Translations under genes and position numbers: made by a program
Origin: Shimia ponticola
GTDB taxonomy: Bacteria; Pseudomonadota; Alphaproteobacteria; Rhodobacterales; Rhodobacteraceae
Direction: 5' to 3'
Length of the DNA stretch: 64,000 nt
NCBI RefSeq assembly: GCF_007995215.1
Contig: NZ_VCDK01000006.1
Span: 124,001 to 188,000, forward strand
Notes under the pieces: model-generated
Told to the model about the DNA's origin: nothing
Databases searched by the model: none
Seen by the model: the letters and a program-made list of their open reading frames with translations, nothing else
In this document: positions 35,679 through 45,847 of the stretch, piece after piece
How positions within the stretch are numbered: position 1 is the first letter of the stretch
How the letters are laid out: every line of letters starts with the position of its first letter

Positions 35679-37067
35679 TCACGAGTGGATAGGGCCGTCG
35701 CCGCAGGCGAGTGCGGCCTCGCGCACAGCTTCCGAGTATGTGGGGTGGGCGTGGCAGGTCAGGGCGAGGTCCTGAGCGGACGCGCCAAATTCCATCGCGA
35801 CGCAGATTTCGTGGATCAGGTCGCCTGCCATAGGGCCAATAATATGCGCGCCCAGAATACGGTCGGTGGTCTTGTCAGCGAGGATCTTTACAAACCCGTC
35901 CGCGGCAAAGTTTGCCTTGGCACGCCCATTGCCCATAAAGCTGAATTTGCCTGCCTTGTAGGCGCGGCCTTCTTCTTTGAGCTGTTCCTCTGTCTTGCCG
36001 ACATTGGCCACCTCTGGGTGGGTGTAGATCACGCCGGGGATCACGTCATAGTTCACGTGGCCATGCTTGCCTGCGACGACTTCGGCCACGGCCATGCCTT
36101 CGTCCTCGGCTTTGTGGGCCAGCATCGGCCCTGCGATGCAGTCGCCGATGGCGTAGATGCCTTTGACGTTGGTCGCCCAATGCGCGTCGGTTTCGATCTG
36201 ACCGCGCGGCGACATCTTGACGCCGAGTGCGTCGAGGCCCAGCCCATCCGTGTAGGGTTTGCGGCCTGTTGAGACGAGCACGACATCGGCGTCGATGGTG
36301 TGTTCGCTGTCATCTTTCTTGAGCTTATAGGTGACCTTAGCCTTGTTTTTGTTGGTTTCGACGCTTTGCACAGCGGCCCCAAGGGTGAAGCTCAGCCCCT
36401 GCTTTGTCAGCAACTTCTGGAAGGTGCGCTGGACCTCTGCGTCCATGCCGGGCGTGATGGTGTCGAGGAATTCGACAACCTGCACCTCGGTGCCGAGACG
36501 GCTATAGACCGAGCCAAGCTCCAGCCCGATCACACCTGCGCCGATCACGACCATTTTCTTGGGGATCTTTGGCAGTTCGAGCGCGCCGGTGGAAGACACG
36601 ACGATCTTCTCATCAATCTCGACACCGGGCAGGGTGGCGACGTCAGAGCCTGAGGCGATGATGATGTTCTTGGCTTCGTGGACTTCGTCGCCCACTTTGA
36701 CTTTCCCGGCCTCTGGGATCGATCCCCAGCCCTTGAGCCAGTCGATCTTGTTCTTTTTGAAAAGGAATTCGATGCCTTGGGTGTTCTGGCCGATGACCTC
36801 GGATTTGTAGGTCAGCATCTGTTTCCAGTCGACGGACGGGGCTTTGCCCTTCAGGCCCATCTTGGCGAAGTTGTGCTCTGCCTCATGCAGTTGGTGCGAG
36901 GCGTGCAGCAGCGCCTTGGACGGGATGCAGCCTACGTTCAGGCAGGTGCCGCCGAGAGTGTCGCGCCCTTCGACGCATGCGGTTTTCAGGCCAAGCTGCG
37001 CGCAGCGGATTGCGCAGACATAGCCGCCGGGGCCGGAGCCGATGACGATAACGTCGTAAGATGCCAT
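35679..37067 (-). CDS. lpd: Dihydrolipoyl dehydrogenase (E3)
   Basis: A 462-residue flavoprotein disulfide reductase. The FAD motif is [19 protein letters not shown], the redox disulfide [16 protein letters not shown], the NAD motif [16 protein letters not shown], and the C-terminal catalytic His-Glu pair lies in [17 protein letters not shown]. It reoxidises lipoyl groups of 2-oxoglutarate dehydrogenase and probably other complexes. Same strand as sucAB but separated from them by six small genes, so it may have its own promoter; a GC-hairpin repeat lies just upstream at 37.1 kb. Confidence 0.97.
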   Translation of the reverse strand: MASYDVIVIGSGPGGYVCAIRCAQLGLKTACVEGRDTLGGTCLNVGCIPSKALLHASHQLHEAEHNFAKMGLKGKAPSVDWKQMLTYKSEVIGQNTQGIEFLFKKNKIDWLKGWGSIPEAGKVKVGDEVHEAKNIIIASGSDVATLPGVEIDEKIVVSSTGALELPKIPKKMVVIGAGVIGLELGSVYSRLGTEVQVVEFLDTITPGMDAEVQRTFQKLLTKQGLSFTLGAAVQSVETNKNKAKVTYKLKKDDSEHTIDADVVLVSTGRKPYTDGLGLDALGVKMSPRGQIETDAHWATNVKGIYAIGDCIAGPMLAHKAEDEGMAVAEVVAGKHGHVNYDVIPGVIYTHPEVANVGKTEEQLKEEGRAYKAGKFSFMGNGRAKANFAADGFVKILADKTTDRILGAHIIGPMAGDLIHEICVAMEFGASAQDLALTCHAHPTYSEAVREAALACGDGPIHS

Positions 37068-37100
37068 TTGTGCGGTCCTTTAGTTGGTCGTTGGGAGACT

Positions 37101-37158
37101 GGGGGCTCTGCCCCCGGCACATGCGTGCCTCCCCCGGAGGTATTTTGGGAAAGATGAA
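37101..37158. repeat. GC-hairpin intergenic repeat, copy 1
   Basis: GGGGGC-TCT-GCCCCC, then GGCAC-ATGC-GTGCC, then CCCCCGGAGGTATTTTGGGA and AAGATGAA. Copy 2 at 51.8 kb has the same layout but GGCGC/GCGCC in the second stem, so both arms changed together. It lies upstream of lpd between it and the MAPEG gene. A known sort of Rhodobacterales intergenic element by my recollection. Confidence 0.75.
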
Positions 37159-37222
37159 GAGATGGGATGCGCCCCGAATGGAGAGGCACATGTGATGCAG
37201 GTGCTATGCATTGGTTGGTCGG

Positions 37223-37633
37223 TCATATCAGGGCCGCGATCAGCATGGCGGTGATGGACATGAAGCCCAGAAGCCAGATCAGCGACCGCCATGGAACGAG
37301 GCCAAAGTAGTAGGCCGGGATGTAAGCCACGCGGGCAATCAGATAAGTGTAGGCGCAGGCAGCTGTAAACCCGGTGGATTGATCGCTGAGCGTGATGACG
37401 ACGCAGGCGATGGTAAAGAGTGCGAGGCTTTCGAAATGATTGTTGAAGGCGCGATAGAGCCGCGCGGGTCCATCCGACAGCTGTGTTTCCAGCGGTCCGC
37501 CGAGACGCGACTGATCGCGCGGCGACATCGTCTTGCCGGGTCCAAGATCGAGATTTGCGCTGATCGACATCAAGGCGAACTGGATGACCTGCAGCAGAGC
37601 AGAAAGTGTCAGTGCGGTCAGTTCAGGGGTCAT
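37223..37633 (-). CDS. MAPEG family membrane protein
   Basis: A 136-residue protein with four predicted helices and the MAPEG features RLYRAFNNHFESLALFTIAC and ARVAYIPAYYFGLVPWRSL. MAPEG proteins include glutathione transferase-like membrane enzymes; the bacterial members are mostly uncharacterised. Its start overlaps by eleven bases the end of the upstream membrane-protein gene, so the two are co-transcribed. Confidence 0.87.
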   Translation of the reverse strand: MTPELTALTLSALLQVIQFALMSISANLDLGPGKTMSPRDQSRLGGPLETQLSDGPARLYRAFNNHFESLALFTIACVVITLSDQSTGFTAACAYTYLIARVAYIPAYYFGLVPWRSLIWLLGFMSITAMLIAALI

Positions 37634-38078
37634 CTCCGGCCCTCCAGACGCGATGCGCGCGCAGCCACGCCTTCATCAAGGGGAATGCCAAACAGGCGGC
37701 TGCGAGTGCCAACCACATGCCCCAGCGCAAGCTGCCTGACATGGGGGGCAGGATGATCATGACCAACATCGCGCCCGAGTACAGTGCGGCCCAGCGTGCT
37801 AGGACTGGAAGGTTGCGCGGGAAGCGGTTGCGCGGTGAGAAGGCGATGAAATAGCGCCGCGCCGGCCATGCGTTGCGCGCCAGAAGGACCAGCGTTGGGG
37901 CAACGACCAGCAGGGCGAAGGGTGTGAGCGCGACGGTCCAGAGCAGGATAGCGGTCACAGGCAACAGAAAAAGCGCGCGCAACAGGCGCTGTGGATCGGT
38001 CGCCGCACCTGTGTCGAAGGGCTGCGCGGTGGCCGTCAGGCCCAGCGCCACGGCTCTTTCTTGTGCTCTCGGGTGCAA
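37623..38078 (-). CDS. Uncharacterised membrane protein
   Basis: A 151-residue protein with hydrophobic stretches at about residues 33-65 (two helices), 94-110 and 115-133. No family recognised. The N-terminus is soluble and begins with the proposed TTG start at 38078, supported by AAGGAA just upstream; a later GTG is possible. It overlaps the MAPEG gene downstream, suggesting a small membrane-protein operon. Confidence 0.6.
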   Translation of the reverse strand: MHPRAQERAVALGLTATAQPFDTGAATDPQRLLRALFLLPVTAILLWTVALTPFALLVVAPTLVLLARNAWPARRYFIAFSPRNRFPRNLPVLARWAALYSGAMLVMIILPPMSGSLRWGMWLALAAACLAFPLMKAWLRAHRVWRAGDDP

Positions 38079-38260
38079 GTGGTTCCTTCGCGTTGCGGCT
38101 CTTGCCTCTGGGATGCCCAGATGTTGATCTAACGTAGGGTAGGGCGTCTGGCCCGCGATGAAATACGGTGCTGTGTGGTCTCACAGAGCACACGCGGTTC
38201 ATTGTAAGAGCAGCCATCATACACGTTCCTTACCACGGAAGGCCGTGGCATGGGGATGCG
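38079..38260. other. Intergenic region with an imperfect hairpin
   Basis: No gene is seen. GTGCTGTG and CACAGAGCAC near 38170-38192 form a stem with a two-base bulge, possibly ending transcription of the upstream membrane-protein gene. Nothing else is evident. Confidence 0.4.
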
Positions 38261-38668
38261 TCAGGCCAGCCTGTCTTTGCGATAAAGACGGATCAGATAT
38301 GCCGCGATGGCGAACAGAACCAAGAGCGCGCTGGCCCGGTAGACAAACCAGATCGTCATCATCGCACCGGGCATATTTGGCAGGGACGATACCAATGTCG
38401 GAACATGGGCCCAGCCAATCAGGCTGACGACGATCAACCCCGCAACGGCCCATACCGCGATCGGATGTCTGCGCCACGCGCCCCAAGCGAGAGTGAAGAA
38501 CAGGCCCGCCGAAACCCCCGCGCGGATCTGAACCCAGTTCGTCTCGCTGCTGGTGACCTGCCCCACAGTTTCCGTGGGCTCCATCAGCAGGATGCCGGAC
38601 ATGGCAAACAGGTTCCACAATCCGCTGCACGCGGCAAAGATCACGATGAACCAGACGAATAGGGGCAT
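38261..38668 (-). CDS. Uncharacterised four-helix membrane protein
   Basis: A 135-residue protein with about four transmembrane helices (residues about 4-28, 48-64, 70-92, 103-124) and a basic C-terminus. The second loop (METTETVGQV-like region, SSETNWVQIRAG) is polar. No domain family is recognised. It lies alone on the minus strand between the cupin and another membrane protein gene. Confidence 0.65.
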   Translation of the reverse strand: MPLFVWFIVIFAACSGLWNLFAMSGILLMEPTETVGQVTSSETNWVQIRAGVSAGLFFTLAWGAWRRHPIAVWAVAGLIVVSLIGWAHVPTLVSSLPNMPGAMMTIWFVYRASALLVLFAIAAYLIRLYRKDRLA

Positions 38669-38749
38669 GGGCGCTCGGTGTCCTTCTGCTGTTTTGGCAG
38701 AGGGGCAACGCGGCGAATGCGCCTTTTGTTTCCTGTCTGGTTCGTCGGG

Positions 38750-39145
38750 TCATGCGGCCTCGTCGTAGGTGTAGGTCACATCGGCGTAGCGCGCGGTTGG
38801 GAAGGTGTAGAGCATCTCCATGTCCTCGGCGGCCTCGAACCCGTGCATCTGGCCAGCAGGAATGAAGAGCGTGTCTCCGGGGGCAAGCGCGACGCGTTGG
38901 TCGCCAAGGATTGCATGGCCATGGCCAGACAGGACATACATGGTCTCTGGCACTTCGTGGCTGTGCAGGCTTTCCGCGTGGCCTGCGCGTAGGTAGAAGA
39001 TGCCTTGGCAAAGATCATTCGTCGGACCACCGCTGCCATCCACCAGCATCCGATAGCGCAAGCCGCCAAGGCGGGCCTCGTCCATCACTTTGATCTCTGG
39101 CGCGCCAGCGGGGATGTGGACGGGGAGGGGTTTTGCCTTGGTCAT
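38750..39145 (-). CDS. Cupin-domain protein
   Basis: A 131-residue single-cupin protein. Cupin motif 1 is HAESLHSHEVPETMYVLSGHG (His-x3-His-x3-Glu, with the last His after the strand) and motif 2 is PGDTLFIPAGQMHGF. The metal ligands are therefore present. AAAGGTG precedes the ATG at 39145. Catalytic activity cannot be predicted; many such proteins bind a metal and a small acid or sugar. Confidence 0.85.
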   Translation of the reverse strand: MTKAKPLPVHIPAGAPEIKVMDEARLGGLRYRMLVDGSGGPTNDLCQGIFYLRAGHAESLHSHEVPETMYVLSGHGHAILGDQRVALAPGDTLFIPAGQMHGFEAAEDMEMLYTFPTARYADVTYTYDEAA

Positions 39146-39231
39146 GGTGTCACCTTTCGCGTTGGGTTGGTGTGGCCAACGCGTGAGGTGGGGGATTGTT
39201 CGGTTTGGGGTTTTGAGAGACAGACCGGGGA

Positions 39232-39546
39232 TCATATGTCACCCCTTGCCGTCATCGTCGGGCTTGACCCGATGATCCCGTCCCACAGGTCGCGCCATGT
39301 GGGGTTTGTTTTTTCGATCAAGGCGGTTTTCCAAGCACGGTTCAAACGCTTAAGCGCCTTTTCGCGGCGGATGGCTTCGTGCGGTTCATCGTGCTGCTCG
39401 AACCAGACAAGTCGGGTCAAGTTATAACGATCCGTGAAGCCTTTGATTGCGTGAGTGCGATGTTCGTGGACCCGTCGCACCAGATCGTTGGTGACGCCCA
39501 GGTAGAGCGTTCCATCCGGTTTGTTGGTCATCATGTACACGAACAT
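39232..39546 (-). CDS. GIY-YIG nuclease-superfamily protein (YhbQ-like)
   Basis: A 104-residue single-domain GIY-YIG protein: YMMTNKPDGTLYLGVTNDL has the family strands (with Y-LG in place of YIG), ending with the Arg, and VWFEQHDEPHEAIRREKAL the Glu helix. The C-terminal tail IIGSSPTMTARGDI is encoded by an intergenic hairpin repeat that has run into the gene, as often seen in alphaproteobacteria. An inverted relative of the same repeat lies just past the other end. It stands apart from the TCA genes around it in function. Confidence 0.88.
   Translation of the reverse strand: MFVYMMTNKPDGTLYLGVTNDLVRRVHEHRTHAIKGFTDRYNLTRLVWFEQHDEPHEAIRREKALKRLNRAWKTALIEKTNPTWRDLWDGIIGSSPTMTARGDI
39254..39276. 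repeat. Hairpin repeat (loop CTTGA) forming the 3' end of the GIY-YIG gene
   Basis: ATCGTCGGG-CTTGA-CCCGATGAT, nine pairs with one G-T wobble. It encodes the SSPTM tail of the GIY-YIG protein on the minus strand. Its relative at 39568-39590 has the reverse-complement loop TCAAG. Confidence 0.7.
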
Positions 39547-39567
39547 CGGGTCCTGGTTTGGAAAGAG

Positions 39568-39590
39568 ACCCTCGGGTCAAGCCCGAGGGT
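39568..39590. repeat. Hairpin repeat (loop TCAAG) upstream of the GIY-YIG gene
   Basis: ACCCTCGGG-TCAAG-CCCGAGGGT, nine perfect pairs. Inverted orientation relative to the copy at 39254-39276, so the GIY-YIG gene is bracketed by an inverted pair of the same repeat family. Confidence 0.7.
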
Positions 39591-39630
39591 GACGTGCGAG
39601 ATAGGGAGCCGGATTTTGGGCCCGTGGGGT

Positions 39631-39655
39631 GTAAGGTGCGCGGTGCGCACCCTAC
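39631..39655. repeat. Hairpin downstream of sucB
   Basis: GTAAGGTGCGC-GGT-GCGCACCCTAC, eleven-base arms with one mismatch. It lies nine bases past the sucB stop on the minus strand, so it may end the sucAB transcript, though no T-tract follows. Confidence 0.5.
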
Positions 39656-39663
39656 AGGATTGT

Positions 39664-41163
39664 TTACAAATCCATCAGCAACCGACGTGGGTCCTCAAGC
39701 GCTTCTTTCACGCGCACAAGGAACGTCACCGCGCCTTTGCCGTCGACGATGCGGTGGTCGTAGGACAGGGCGAGGTACATCATCGGGCGGATGACGACCT
39801 GACCGTTGATGGCCATGGGACGGTCCTGGATTTTGTGCATGCCGAGGATACCGGATTGCGGCGGGTTCAGGATCGGCGAGGACATCAGCGAGCCGTAGAC
39901 GCCGCCGTTTGAGATCGTGAACGTGCCGCCCTGCATTTCGGCCATCGAAAGCTTGCCGTCGCGGGCGCGTTTGCCTTTTTCGGCGATGGCTTTCTCGATT
40001 TCGGCAAAGCTCATCGCGTCCGCGTCGCGGATCACCGGCACAACGAGGCCCTGAGGCGTGCCTGCGGCGATGCCCATGTGGACGAAGTTCTTGTAGACGA
40101 TGTCCGTGCCGTCGATCTCGGCGTTGACCTCTGGCACTTCCTTCAGCGCGTGGCAGCAGGCCTTGGTGAAGAAGGACATAAAGCCGAGGCGTACGCCGTG
40201 CTTCTTCTCGAAGAGGTCTTTGTACTCTTTGCGCAGAGCCATCGTCTCGGTCATGTCCACCTCGTTATAGGTGGTCAGCATGGCCGCGGTGTTCTGGCTG
40301 TCTTTCAGACGTTTGGCGATGGTCTGGCGCAGTTTCGTCATTTTCACGCGTTCTTCGCGGGCGGCGTCGTCGGCTGGAACCGGGGCGCGCGGGATTGCGG
40401 CAGGCGCAGGCGCTGCGGCAGCGGTGTTGCCAGCGGCCAGTGCCTTTTGCACATCTTCCTTCATGATGCGGCCATCGCGGCCCGTGCCTGTGACGGCAGA
40501 GGCGCTGATGCCTTTTTCGGCCATCATCTTTTCGGCGCTTGGCGCGTTTTTGACGTCGCCGCTTGAGGCGGCAGCCGGTGCGGGGGCGGTAGCAGGCGCT
40601 GCTGCGGCTGCGCCAGAGCCGGAGGACATCACGCCCAGTTTCCCGCCAGCTTCGACCGTTGCGCCTTCATCGGCAAGGATTTCAGTGATGACGCCGGAAG
40701 CAGGCGCTGGAACCTCGACAGACACCTTGTCGGTTTCAAGCTCGCACAGCATTTCGTCCTGCGCGACGCTTTCGCCGACCTTTTTGTACCATGTCGACAC
40801 GGTGGCCTCGGTCACGGATTCACCCAGCGTCGGAACCATGATGTCAACAGATGCACCTGCATCCGCTGGCGCTTCAGTGGCGGCGGCAGCAGGGGCTGCG
40901 GCAGCGGCGGGTGCGGCAGCGGCACCTGCACCTTCGGAAACCTGAGCAAGCAGGGCGTCAACTCCGACGGTGTCGCCTTCGTTCGCCACGATCTCGGTCA
41001 GCGTACCGGCAACAGGTGACGGCACCTCGACGGTGACCTTGTCAGTTTCCAATTCACACAGCATTTCGTCCACAGCGACTGTGTCGCCCGGCTTTTTGAA
41101 CCAGGTCGCCACAGTGGCTTCAGAGACGCTTTCGCCCAGGGTGGGGACACGTACTTCGGTCAT
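39664..41163 (-). CDS. sucB: Dihydrolipoamide succinyltransferase, E2 of 2-oxoglutarate dehydrogenase
   Basis: A 499-residue E2 with two lipoyl domains in tandem (residues about 2-77 and 102-178), each with the lipoylated lysine in [13 protein letters not shown] and [13 protein letters not shown]. Ala/Pro-rich linkers follow, then a peripheral-subunit-binding domain ([20 protein letters not shown]) and the catalytic domain ending with [16 protein letters not shown] (His and Asp of the active site). E. coli SucB has only one lipoyl domain. ATG at 41163 is five bases after the sucA stop, hence a sucAB operon. Longer in-frame starts lie inside sucA. Confidence 0.97.
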   Translation of the reverse strand: MTEVRVPTLGESVSEATVATWFKKPGDTVAVDEMLCELETDKVTVEVPSPVAGTLTEIVANEGDTVGVDALLAQVSEGAGAAAAPAAAAAPAAAATEAPADAGASVDIMVPTLGESVTEATVSTWYKKVGESVAQDEMLCELETDKVSVEVPAPASGVITEILADEGATVEAGGKLGVMSSGSGAAAAAPATAPAPAAASSGDVKNAPSAEKMMAEKGISASAVTGTGRDGRIMKEDVQKALAAGNTAAAAPAPAAIPRAPVPADDAAREERVKMTKLRQTIAKRLKDSQNTAAMLTTYNEVDMTETMALRKEYKDLFEKKHGVRLGFMSFFTKACCHALKEVPEVNAEIDGTDIVYKNFVHMGIAAGTPQGLVVPVIRDADAMSFAEIEKAIAEKGKRARDGKLSMAEMQGGTFTISNGGVYGSLMSSPILNPPQSGILGMHKIQDRPMAINGQVVIRPMMYLALSYDHRIVDGKGAVTFLVRVKEALEDPRRLLMDL

Positions 41164-41168
41164 GTTTC

Positions 41169-44126
41169 TTAGTCCTTGATCGTCAGCGCGTCGTCGATGA
41201 GCGCGGCTTGTTGTGCTTTGTGGGCGGAGGCCAGGCCGGTTGCCGGCGAGGCCGATGTGGCGCGGCCCGCATAGGTCGGGCGTTTGGATTTGGCCTCGAT
41301 GCGGCCAAGCACCCATTCGATGTTGGGCTCGATGAACGTCCAGGCACCTTGGTTCTTGGGCTCTTCCTGGCACCAAACCATTTCGGCGTTTTTAAAGCGC
41401 GACAGTTCGGTCACCATCGAAAGCGCGGGGAACGGATAGTACTGTTCGATCCGCATCAGATAGATGTCGTCGATGCCGCGTGCGTCGCGTTCTTCGAGCA
41501 GGTCGAAATAGACCTTGCCGGAGCACATGACGACGCGCTTGATCTTGTCATCGGCCACCAGTTTGGTGTCGCTGTTGCCATATTGGGCATCATCCCACAG
41601 GACCCGGTGGAAGGACGAGCCTTCGACAAAGTCCTCTTTCCGGCTGACAGCCAGTTTGTGGCGCAAGAGCGACTTCGGCGTCATCATCACCAGCGGTTTG
41701 CGGAAATCGCGGTGCAGCTGACGGCGCAGGATGTGGAAGTAGTTGGCCGGCGTTGTGCAATTCGCGACGATCCAGTTGTCTTGGCCACACATCTGCAAGA
41801 ACCGTTCCAGACGCGCCGACGAGTGTTCGGGCCCCTGGCCTTCAAACCCGTGCGGGAGAAGCATCACAAGGCCCGACATGCGCAGCCATTTGCTTTCGCC
41901 AGAGCTGATGAACTGGTCGAACATGATCTGTGCGCCATTGGCAAAGTCGCCGAACTGCGCCTCCCACAGAACCAGAGCGTTTGGTTCGGCAAGGCTATAG
42001 CCATACTCAAACCCGAGGACCGCGTATTCCGACAGCATCGAGTCGATGACTTCGTAATGCGCCTGACCTTCGCGGATGTGGTTCAGCGGGTAAAACCGTT
42101 CCTCGGTGTCTTGGTTCACAAGGCCAGAGTGGCGTTGCGAGAAGGTCCCGCGGGTCGAGTCCTGACCGGCCAGTCGCACAGGGTAGCCTTCGGTCAGCAG
42201 TGAGCCAAAGGCGAGCGCCTCACCCGTTGCCCAATCGATGCCTTCGCCGTCTGACAGGGCCTTAGCCTTGTTGTCCAGCATCCGGGCGACCGTCTTGTGC
42301 AGTGGGTAACCTTCGGGAACGCGTGTTAGCGCGCTACCGACTTGGTCATAAGTCTCCGAGCTGATGGCGGTTGCTCCGCGCTGATATTCCTCGCCACGAC
42401 GATCCAGATGGGACCAGCGGCCATCAAGCCAGTCGGCTTTGTTCGGCTTAAAGTCTTTACCGGCTTCGAATTCCTCGTTCAGGTGGGCCTGAAACGCAGT
42501 TTTCATATCCTCGATTTCGCCTTCGGGGATCAGGCCGTCCTTGACCAGTCGCTCGGTGTAGAGCGTCAGCGTGGTTTTTTGCGCCTTGATCTTTTTGTAC
42601 ATCAAGGGGTTCGTGAACATGGGCTCATCGCCCTCGTTGTGACCAAACCGGCGGTAGCAGATGATGTCGATGACGACGTCTTTCTTGAACTTCTGCCGGA
42701 ATTCAGTCGCGACCTTGGCAGCGTGAACAACCGCCTCTGGATCGTCGCCGTTCACGTGGAAAATCGGAGCTTCGACCATCAGCGCGATGTCCGTTGGATA
42801 CGGCGACGAGCGTGAGAAATGCGGCGCGGTCGTGAACCCGATTTGGTTATTCACCACGATGTGCATGGTGCCGCCTGTCTTGTGCCCTTTGAGGCCCGAC
42901 AGACCAAAGCCTTCGGCCACGACACCCTGACCGGCAAAGGCCGCGTCACCGTGTAGGAGAACCGGCAAAACGCTGGTGCGGTCTTGGTCGTTGTTTTGGT
43001 CTTGCTTGGCACGGGCTTTGCCCAGAACCACAGGGTTCACAGCCTCAAGGTGCGATGGGTTGGCCGTCAGCGACAGGTGAACCTCGTTGCCGTCAAACTC
43101 GCGGTCTGAGGAGGCGCCAAGGTGATATTTCACATCGCCCGATCCGTCGACATCTTCGGGTTTGAAGCTGCCGCCTTGGAATTCGTTAAAGATCGCGCGG
43201 TAGGGTTTGCCCATCACGTTCGCCAAGACCGACAGGCGGCCCCGGTGCGGCATGCCGATCACGATGTCACGCACACCCAGAGCGCCGCCGCGCTTGATGA
43301 TCTGCTCCATCGCCGGGATCAGGCTTTCGCCGCCATCCAGACCAAAGCGTTTCGTGCCCATGTATTTGACGTGCAGGAATTTCTCGAACCCTTCGGCCTG
43401 CACCATCTTGTTCAAGATGGCCTTGCGGCCCTCGCGGGTGAAGTGGACCTCTTTGCCCAGACCTTCGATCCGCTCCTTGAGCCATTGCGACTCTTCTGGA
43501 TCAGAGATGTGCATGTATTGCAGAGCAAAAGTGCCGCAATACGTGCGCTTCACGATCTCAAGAATCTGGCGCATCGACGCGGTTTGCAGGCCCAGCACGT
43601 TGTCCAGAAAGATTGGACGATCCATGTCGGCTTCGGTGAAGCCGTAATTCTTTGGGTCAAGCTCGGGATGCGGGACCGGCTCTTTCAGGCCAAGCGGATC
43701 AAGATCGGCGGCAAGGTGCCCCCGGATCCGGTAGGCGCGGATGATCATAAGCGCGCGCATCGAATCCAGAACGGCGCGTTTGATTTGATCCTCGGAAACG
43801 GCGACGCCTTTTTCCTCGGCTTTCTTGGCAATCTTCTTGCCTGCGTCCTTCATCTCGGCCTGAACAGGGTATTCGCCCGTCAGAGCGCCTGTAAGGTCGT
43901 CATTCGGCGCAGGTGGCCAATCGTTGCGCGCCCAGCTTGGGCCTTGCGCCTCGGCTTTGACGTCCAGTTCGGCATCACCCATTTGCGCAAAGAACTCGGC
44001 CCAAGCCGCGTCGACCGTGGACGGGTCGTTGGCGTACTGGGCATAGAGCTGTTCCAGATATTCCGCGTTGTGCCCCTGCATAAAGGACGACGCATGGAAG
44101 ATATCGTTCGGGCTTTGGTCGGTCAT
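41169..44126 (-). CDS. sucA: 2-Oxoglutarate dehydrogenase E1 component
   Basis: A 985-residue thiamine-diphosphate E1 that decarboxylates 2-oxoglutarate in the TCA cycle. The N-terminal [19 protein letters not shown] segment binds E2. [35 protein letters not shown] (ThDP/Mg) and [10 protein letters not shown] are characteristic. The C-terminal half contains [14 protein letters not shown]-like sequence (here [19 protein letters not shown]). Length matches the family. Upstream 210 bases contain no gene; sucB follows after five bases. Confidence 0.97.
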   Translation of the reverse strand: MTDQSPNDIFHASSFMQGHNAEYLEQLYAQYANDPSTVDAAWAEFFAQMGDAELDVKAEAQGPSWARNDWPPAPNDDLTGALTGEYPVQAEMKDAGKKIAKKAEEKGVAVSEDQIKRAVLDSMRALMIIRAYRIRGHLAADLDPLGLKEPVPHPELDPKNYGFTEADMDRPIFLDNVLGLQTASMRQILEIVKRTYCGTFALQYMHISDPEESQWLKERIEGLGKEVHFTREGRKAILNKMVQAEGFEKFLHVKYMGTKRFGLDGGESLIPAMEQIIKRGGALGVRDIVIGMPHRGRLSVLANVMGKPYRAIFNEFQGGSFKPEDVDGSGDVKYHLGASSDREFDGNEVHLSLTANPSHLEAVNPVVLGKARAKQDQNNDQDRTSVLPVLLHGDAAFAGQGVVAEGFGLSGLKGHKTGGTMHIVVNNQIGFTTAPHFSRSSPYPTDIALMVEAPIFHVNGDDPEAVVHAAKVATEFRQKFKKDVVIDIICYRRFGHNEGDEPMFTNPLMYKKIKAQKTTLTLYTERLVKDGLIPEGEIEDMKTAFQAHLNEEFEAGKDFKPNKADWLDGRWSHLDRRGEEYQRGATAISSETYDQVGSALTRVPEGYPLHKTVARMLDNKAKALSDGEGIDWATGEALAFGSLLTEGYPVRLAGQDSTRGTFSQRHSGLVNQDTEERFYPLNHIREGQAHYEVIDSMLSEYAVLGFEYGYSLAEPNALVLWEAQFGDFANGAQIMFDQFISSGESKWLRMSGLVMLLPHGFEGQGPEHSSARLERFLQMCGQDNWIVANCTTPANYFHILRRQLHRDFRKPLVMMTPKSLLRHKLAVSRKEDFVEGSSFHRVLWDDAQYGNSDTKLVADDKIKRVVMCSGKVYFDLLEERDARGIDDIYLMRIEQYYPFPALSMVTELSRFKNAEMVWCQEEPKNQGAWTFIEPNIEWVLGRIEAKSKRPTYAGRATSASPATGLASAHKAQQAALIDDALTIKD

Positions 44127-44336
44127 TTTGGCACCTCTTGCGGGTTGGGACCGTTGAGCTGGAGTAAGGAACGCAGGGCAGGCCGCGACGTGGCGGCGGG
44201 CACTGCAAACGCAAATAGCCCGTCAGCCAGATGGCTGCGGGATCCTTGAGCGTAATCGGGATGGCGGGATGTCATGGGGTGTGGCGCGCAGCAGGTCGCT
44301 GCGGCCTGAAATGCTATCTCCATGGCACCCCCTGTC

Positions 44337-45056
44337 TCATGCCACGAGCCTCGCGCTGGCGCGTTCGACGACGTGTGGGGTGTGGGCGTACCGGCCTGCC
44401 CGGAATATCCAGTCCTGGCCGCGACGCAGAATGTCGATGGATGCCTGATCAAAATAGGCTGCGACCGGCAGCTTATCTTTGGCACGGACGTTGGTTTTGG
44501 TTGCCGGCAGCTTGATTGCGCCGGGCGCCATGCCCCAGCCAGCGGCCAGTTCGTCCACCTCTGAGCGCAGCTCTTCCATTTTCAGATACCGGTGGATGAC
44601 CGGGAGGCCACGGATGTGGCAGGCTTTGAAATCCACGTCAGCGGCAGATTTGAAGTAGCCTTTGTCGTGCTTGTCTTTCAGGAAGGCCCGGAACGCTGAT
44701 ACTCGGTCCGCGTCCGACACTGGCTTGAATCGGTTGGCCCAGAAGAACCAGCTGACAGCCTTGTCAAAGGGGTTCCGGATCACAGCGATGCGTTCGTAGT
44801 TGTTCCACACCTTTGGCCCGGCAAGCTTGCGCGTATCCCATGCAGACAGGTGCGAGGCCCAGCCGGTCTTATCCAAATTCGCAGGACCGCGACGGGCACC
44901 GATGACCCCGTATTCGCTTATGATCGCAGGCGTTGCTTCGACGACGCGATGACCGGGAGCGGCGCAAAACGGCTCAAGCGCCATTTCGACCGACGTGCCA
45001 GCGGTCTTCATCGTTTTCTGATAAATGAATTCTTGGGTGTGACAGACCAAAACCAT
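44337..45056 (-). CDS. Sulfotransferase-like protein
   Basis: A 239-residue protein of the sulfotransferase superfamily. FIYQKTMKTAGTSVEMALEP is the PAPS 5'-phosphosulfate loop (Lys-Thr-Ala-Gly-Thr-Ser). IAVIRNPFDKAVSWFFW is the 3'-phosphate motif. ATG at 45056 has GGAGG seven bases upstream; the frame extends 49 codons further with no similarity. It sits between sucA and a hypothetical gene behind sucD, an unusual place for a sulfotransferase. Acceptor unknown; a surface glycan is the usual target. Confidence 0.8.
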   Translation of the reverse strand: MVLVCHTQEFIYQKTMKTAGTSVEMALEPFCAAPGHRVVEATPAIISEYGVIGARRGPANLDKTGWASHLSAWDTRKLAGPKVWNNYERIAVIRNPFDKAVSWFFWANRFKPVSDADRVSAFRAFLKDKHDKGYFKSAADVDFKACHIRGLPVIHRYLKMEELRSEVDELAAGWGMAPGAIKLPATKTNVRAKDKLPVAAYFDQASIDILRRGQDWIFRAGRYAHTPHVVERASARLVA

Positions 45057-45209
45057 AACGTGCCTCCAGACTCGGAGCATCGCACCGTCACCGCTGTCAG
45101 CGTGACGTGCTTGCCCCCTTGAGGCGTGTCTAGGAGCACAGGTGGACAGTTTCCGGACCACATTGTGACCAATTTTGGACCAATCACGTGAGATTTCCTG
45201 CATTGTTCG

Positions 45210-45827
45210 TCAGCCCCTCTCAATCGTAATCGAGGATGGGGCCAGCACGGCAGGCTGGCTCAGGGCGGGCGCAAGCGTTTCGTCCATGGAATACATGGTC
45301 ATTCGAAACGGAGCGCCGCCTAAAGTATTCTTGAGCCGGGTCAGGTTCCCGGTCGAAATCTCACGGACTGACCCGGCCATCGAGATCATGGCAACAAAAT
45401 ACGCGTCACTCAATGAAAACGCGCCGTAGTAGTCGCAGGCCAGATCGCCAAATGGCGTGGTGCGCACAGCGATCAGGGCTTTGCGGTCGTAATCGGCCCA
45501 AAACTGCGCCGGTCGCGCCATGTCAGCACCGGTGAGGTGATCAAGACGCCACGCGTCGAGCGCGGCGACGGCCCGTGGACCGGCATAGCGGCGCATTGTC
45601 TCGTTATCCGTCTCCATGTTGCGGACGGTCGCAAAATCGCGCGGCCCGGGGCGCAGATACCCCAAGGACACAAAGGTCTGTTCTGCGCGCTGTTGATCCG
45701 ATGCATTGACGCAGATGTGGATCATGTCTTCCAGAGCTGACTGATAGCGCAGCTGGATTTGGGCATAGCCCGACTGACCTGCCAAGCTGGCAGCGGTCAG
45801 TATGGCAATGGCCAAAAACGCTTTCAT
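45210..45827 (-). CDS. Exported protein of unknown function downstream of sucD
   Basis: A 205-residue protein with a signal peptide (MKAFLAIAILTAASLAGQSG-type, cleavage near YAQ-IQ). The mature part has two cysteines (HICVNAS and LACDYYGAF) that may pair in the periplasm. No family is recognised. Start ATG at 45827 has GGAGTGGAGAG just upstream. It follows sucD by 54 bases on the same strand with a hairpin in between, so it may be read at reduced level from the sucCD promoter. Confidence 0.65.
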   Translation of the reverse strand: MKAFLAIAILTAASLAGQSGYAQIQLRYQSALEDMIHICVNASDQQRAEQTFVSLGYLRPGPRDFATVRNMETDNETMRRYAGPRAVAALDAWRLDHLTGADMARPAQFWADYDRKALIAVRTTPFGDLACDYYGAFSLSDAYFVAMISMAGSVREISTGNLTRLKNTLGGAPFRMTMYSMDETLAPALSQPAVLAPSSITIERG

Positions 45828-45847
45828 CTCTCCACTCCGATTTGGAA

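Noticed and set aside
43122-44249. Long plus-strand frame over sucA
   Set aside because: Antisense to the conserved E1 gene; no ribosome binding site and no recognisable domain. Similar antisense frames over sucC, sucD and mdh were rejected for the same reason.
44127-44336. Riboswitch or leader RNA upstream of sucA
   Set aside because: No recognisable riboswitch core or terminator/anti-terminator pair; only short irregular pairing is visible.
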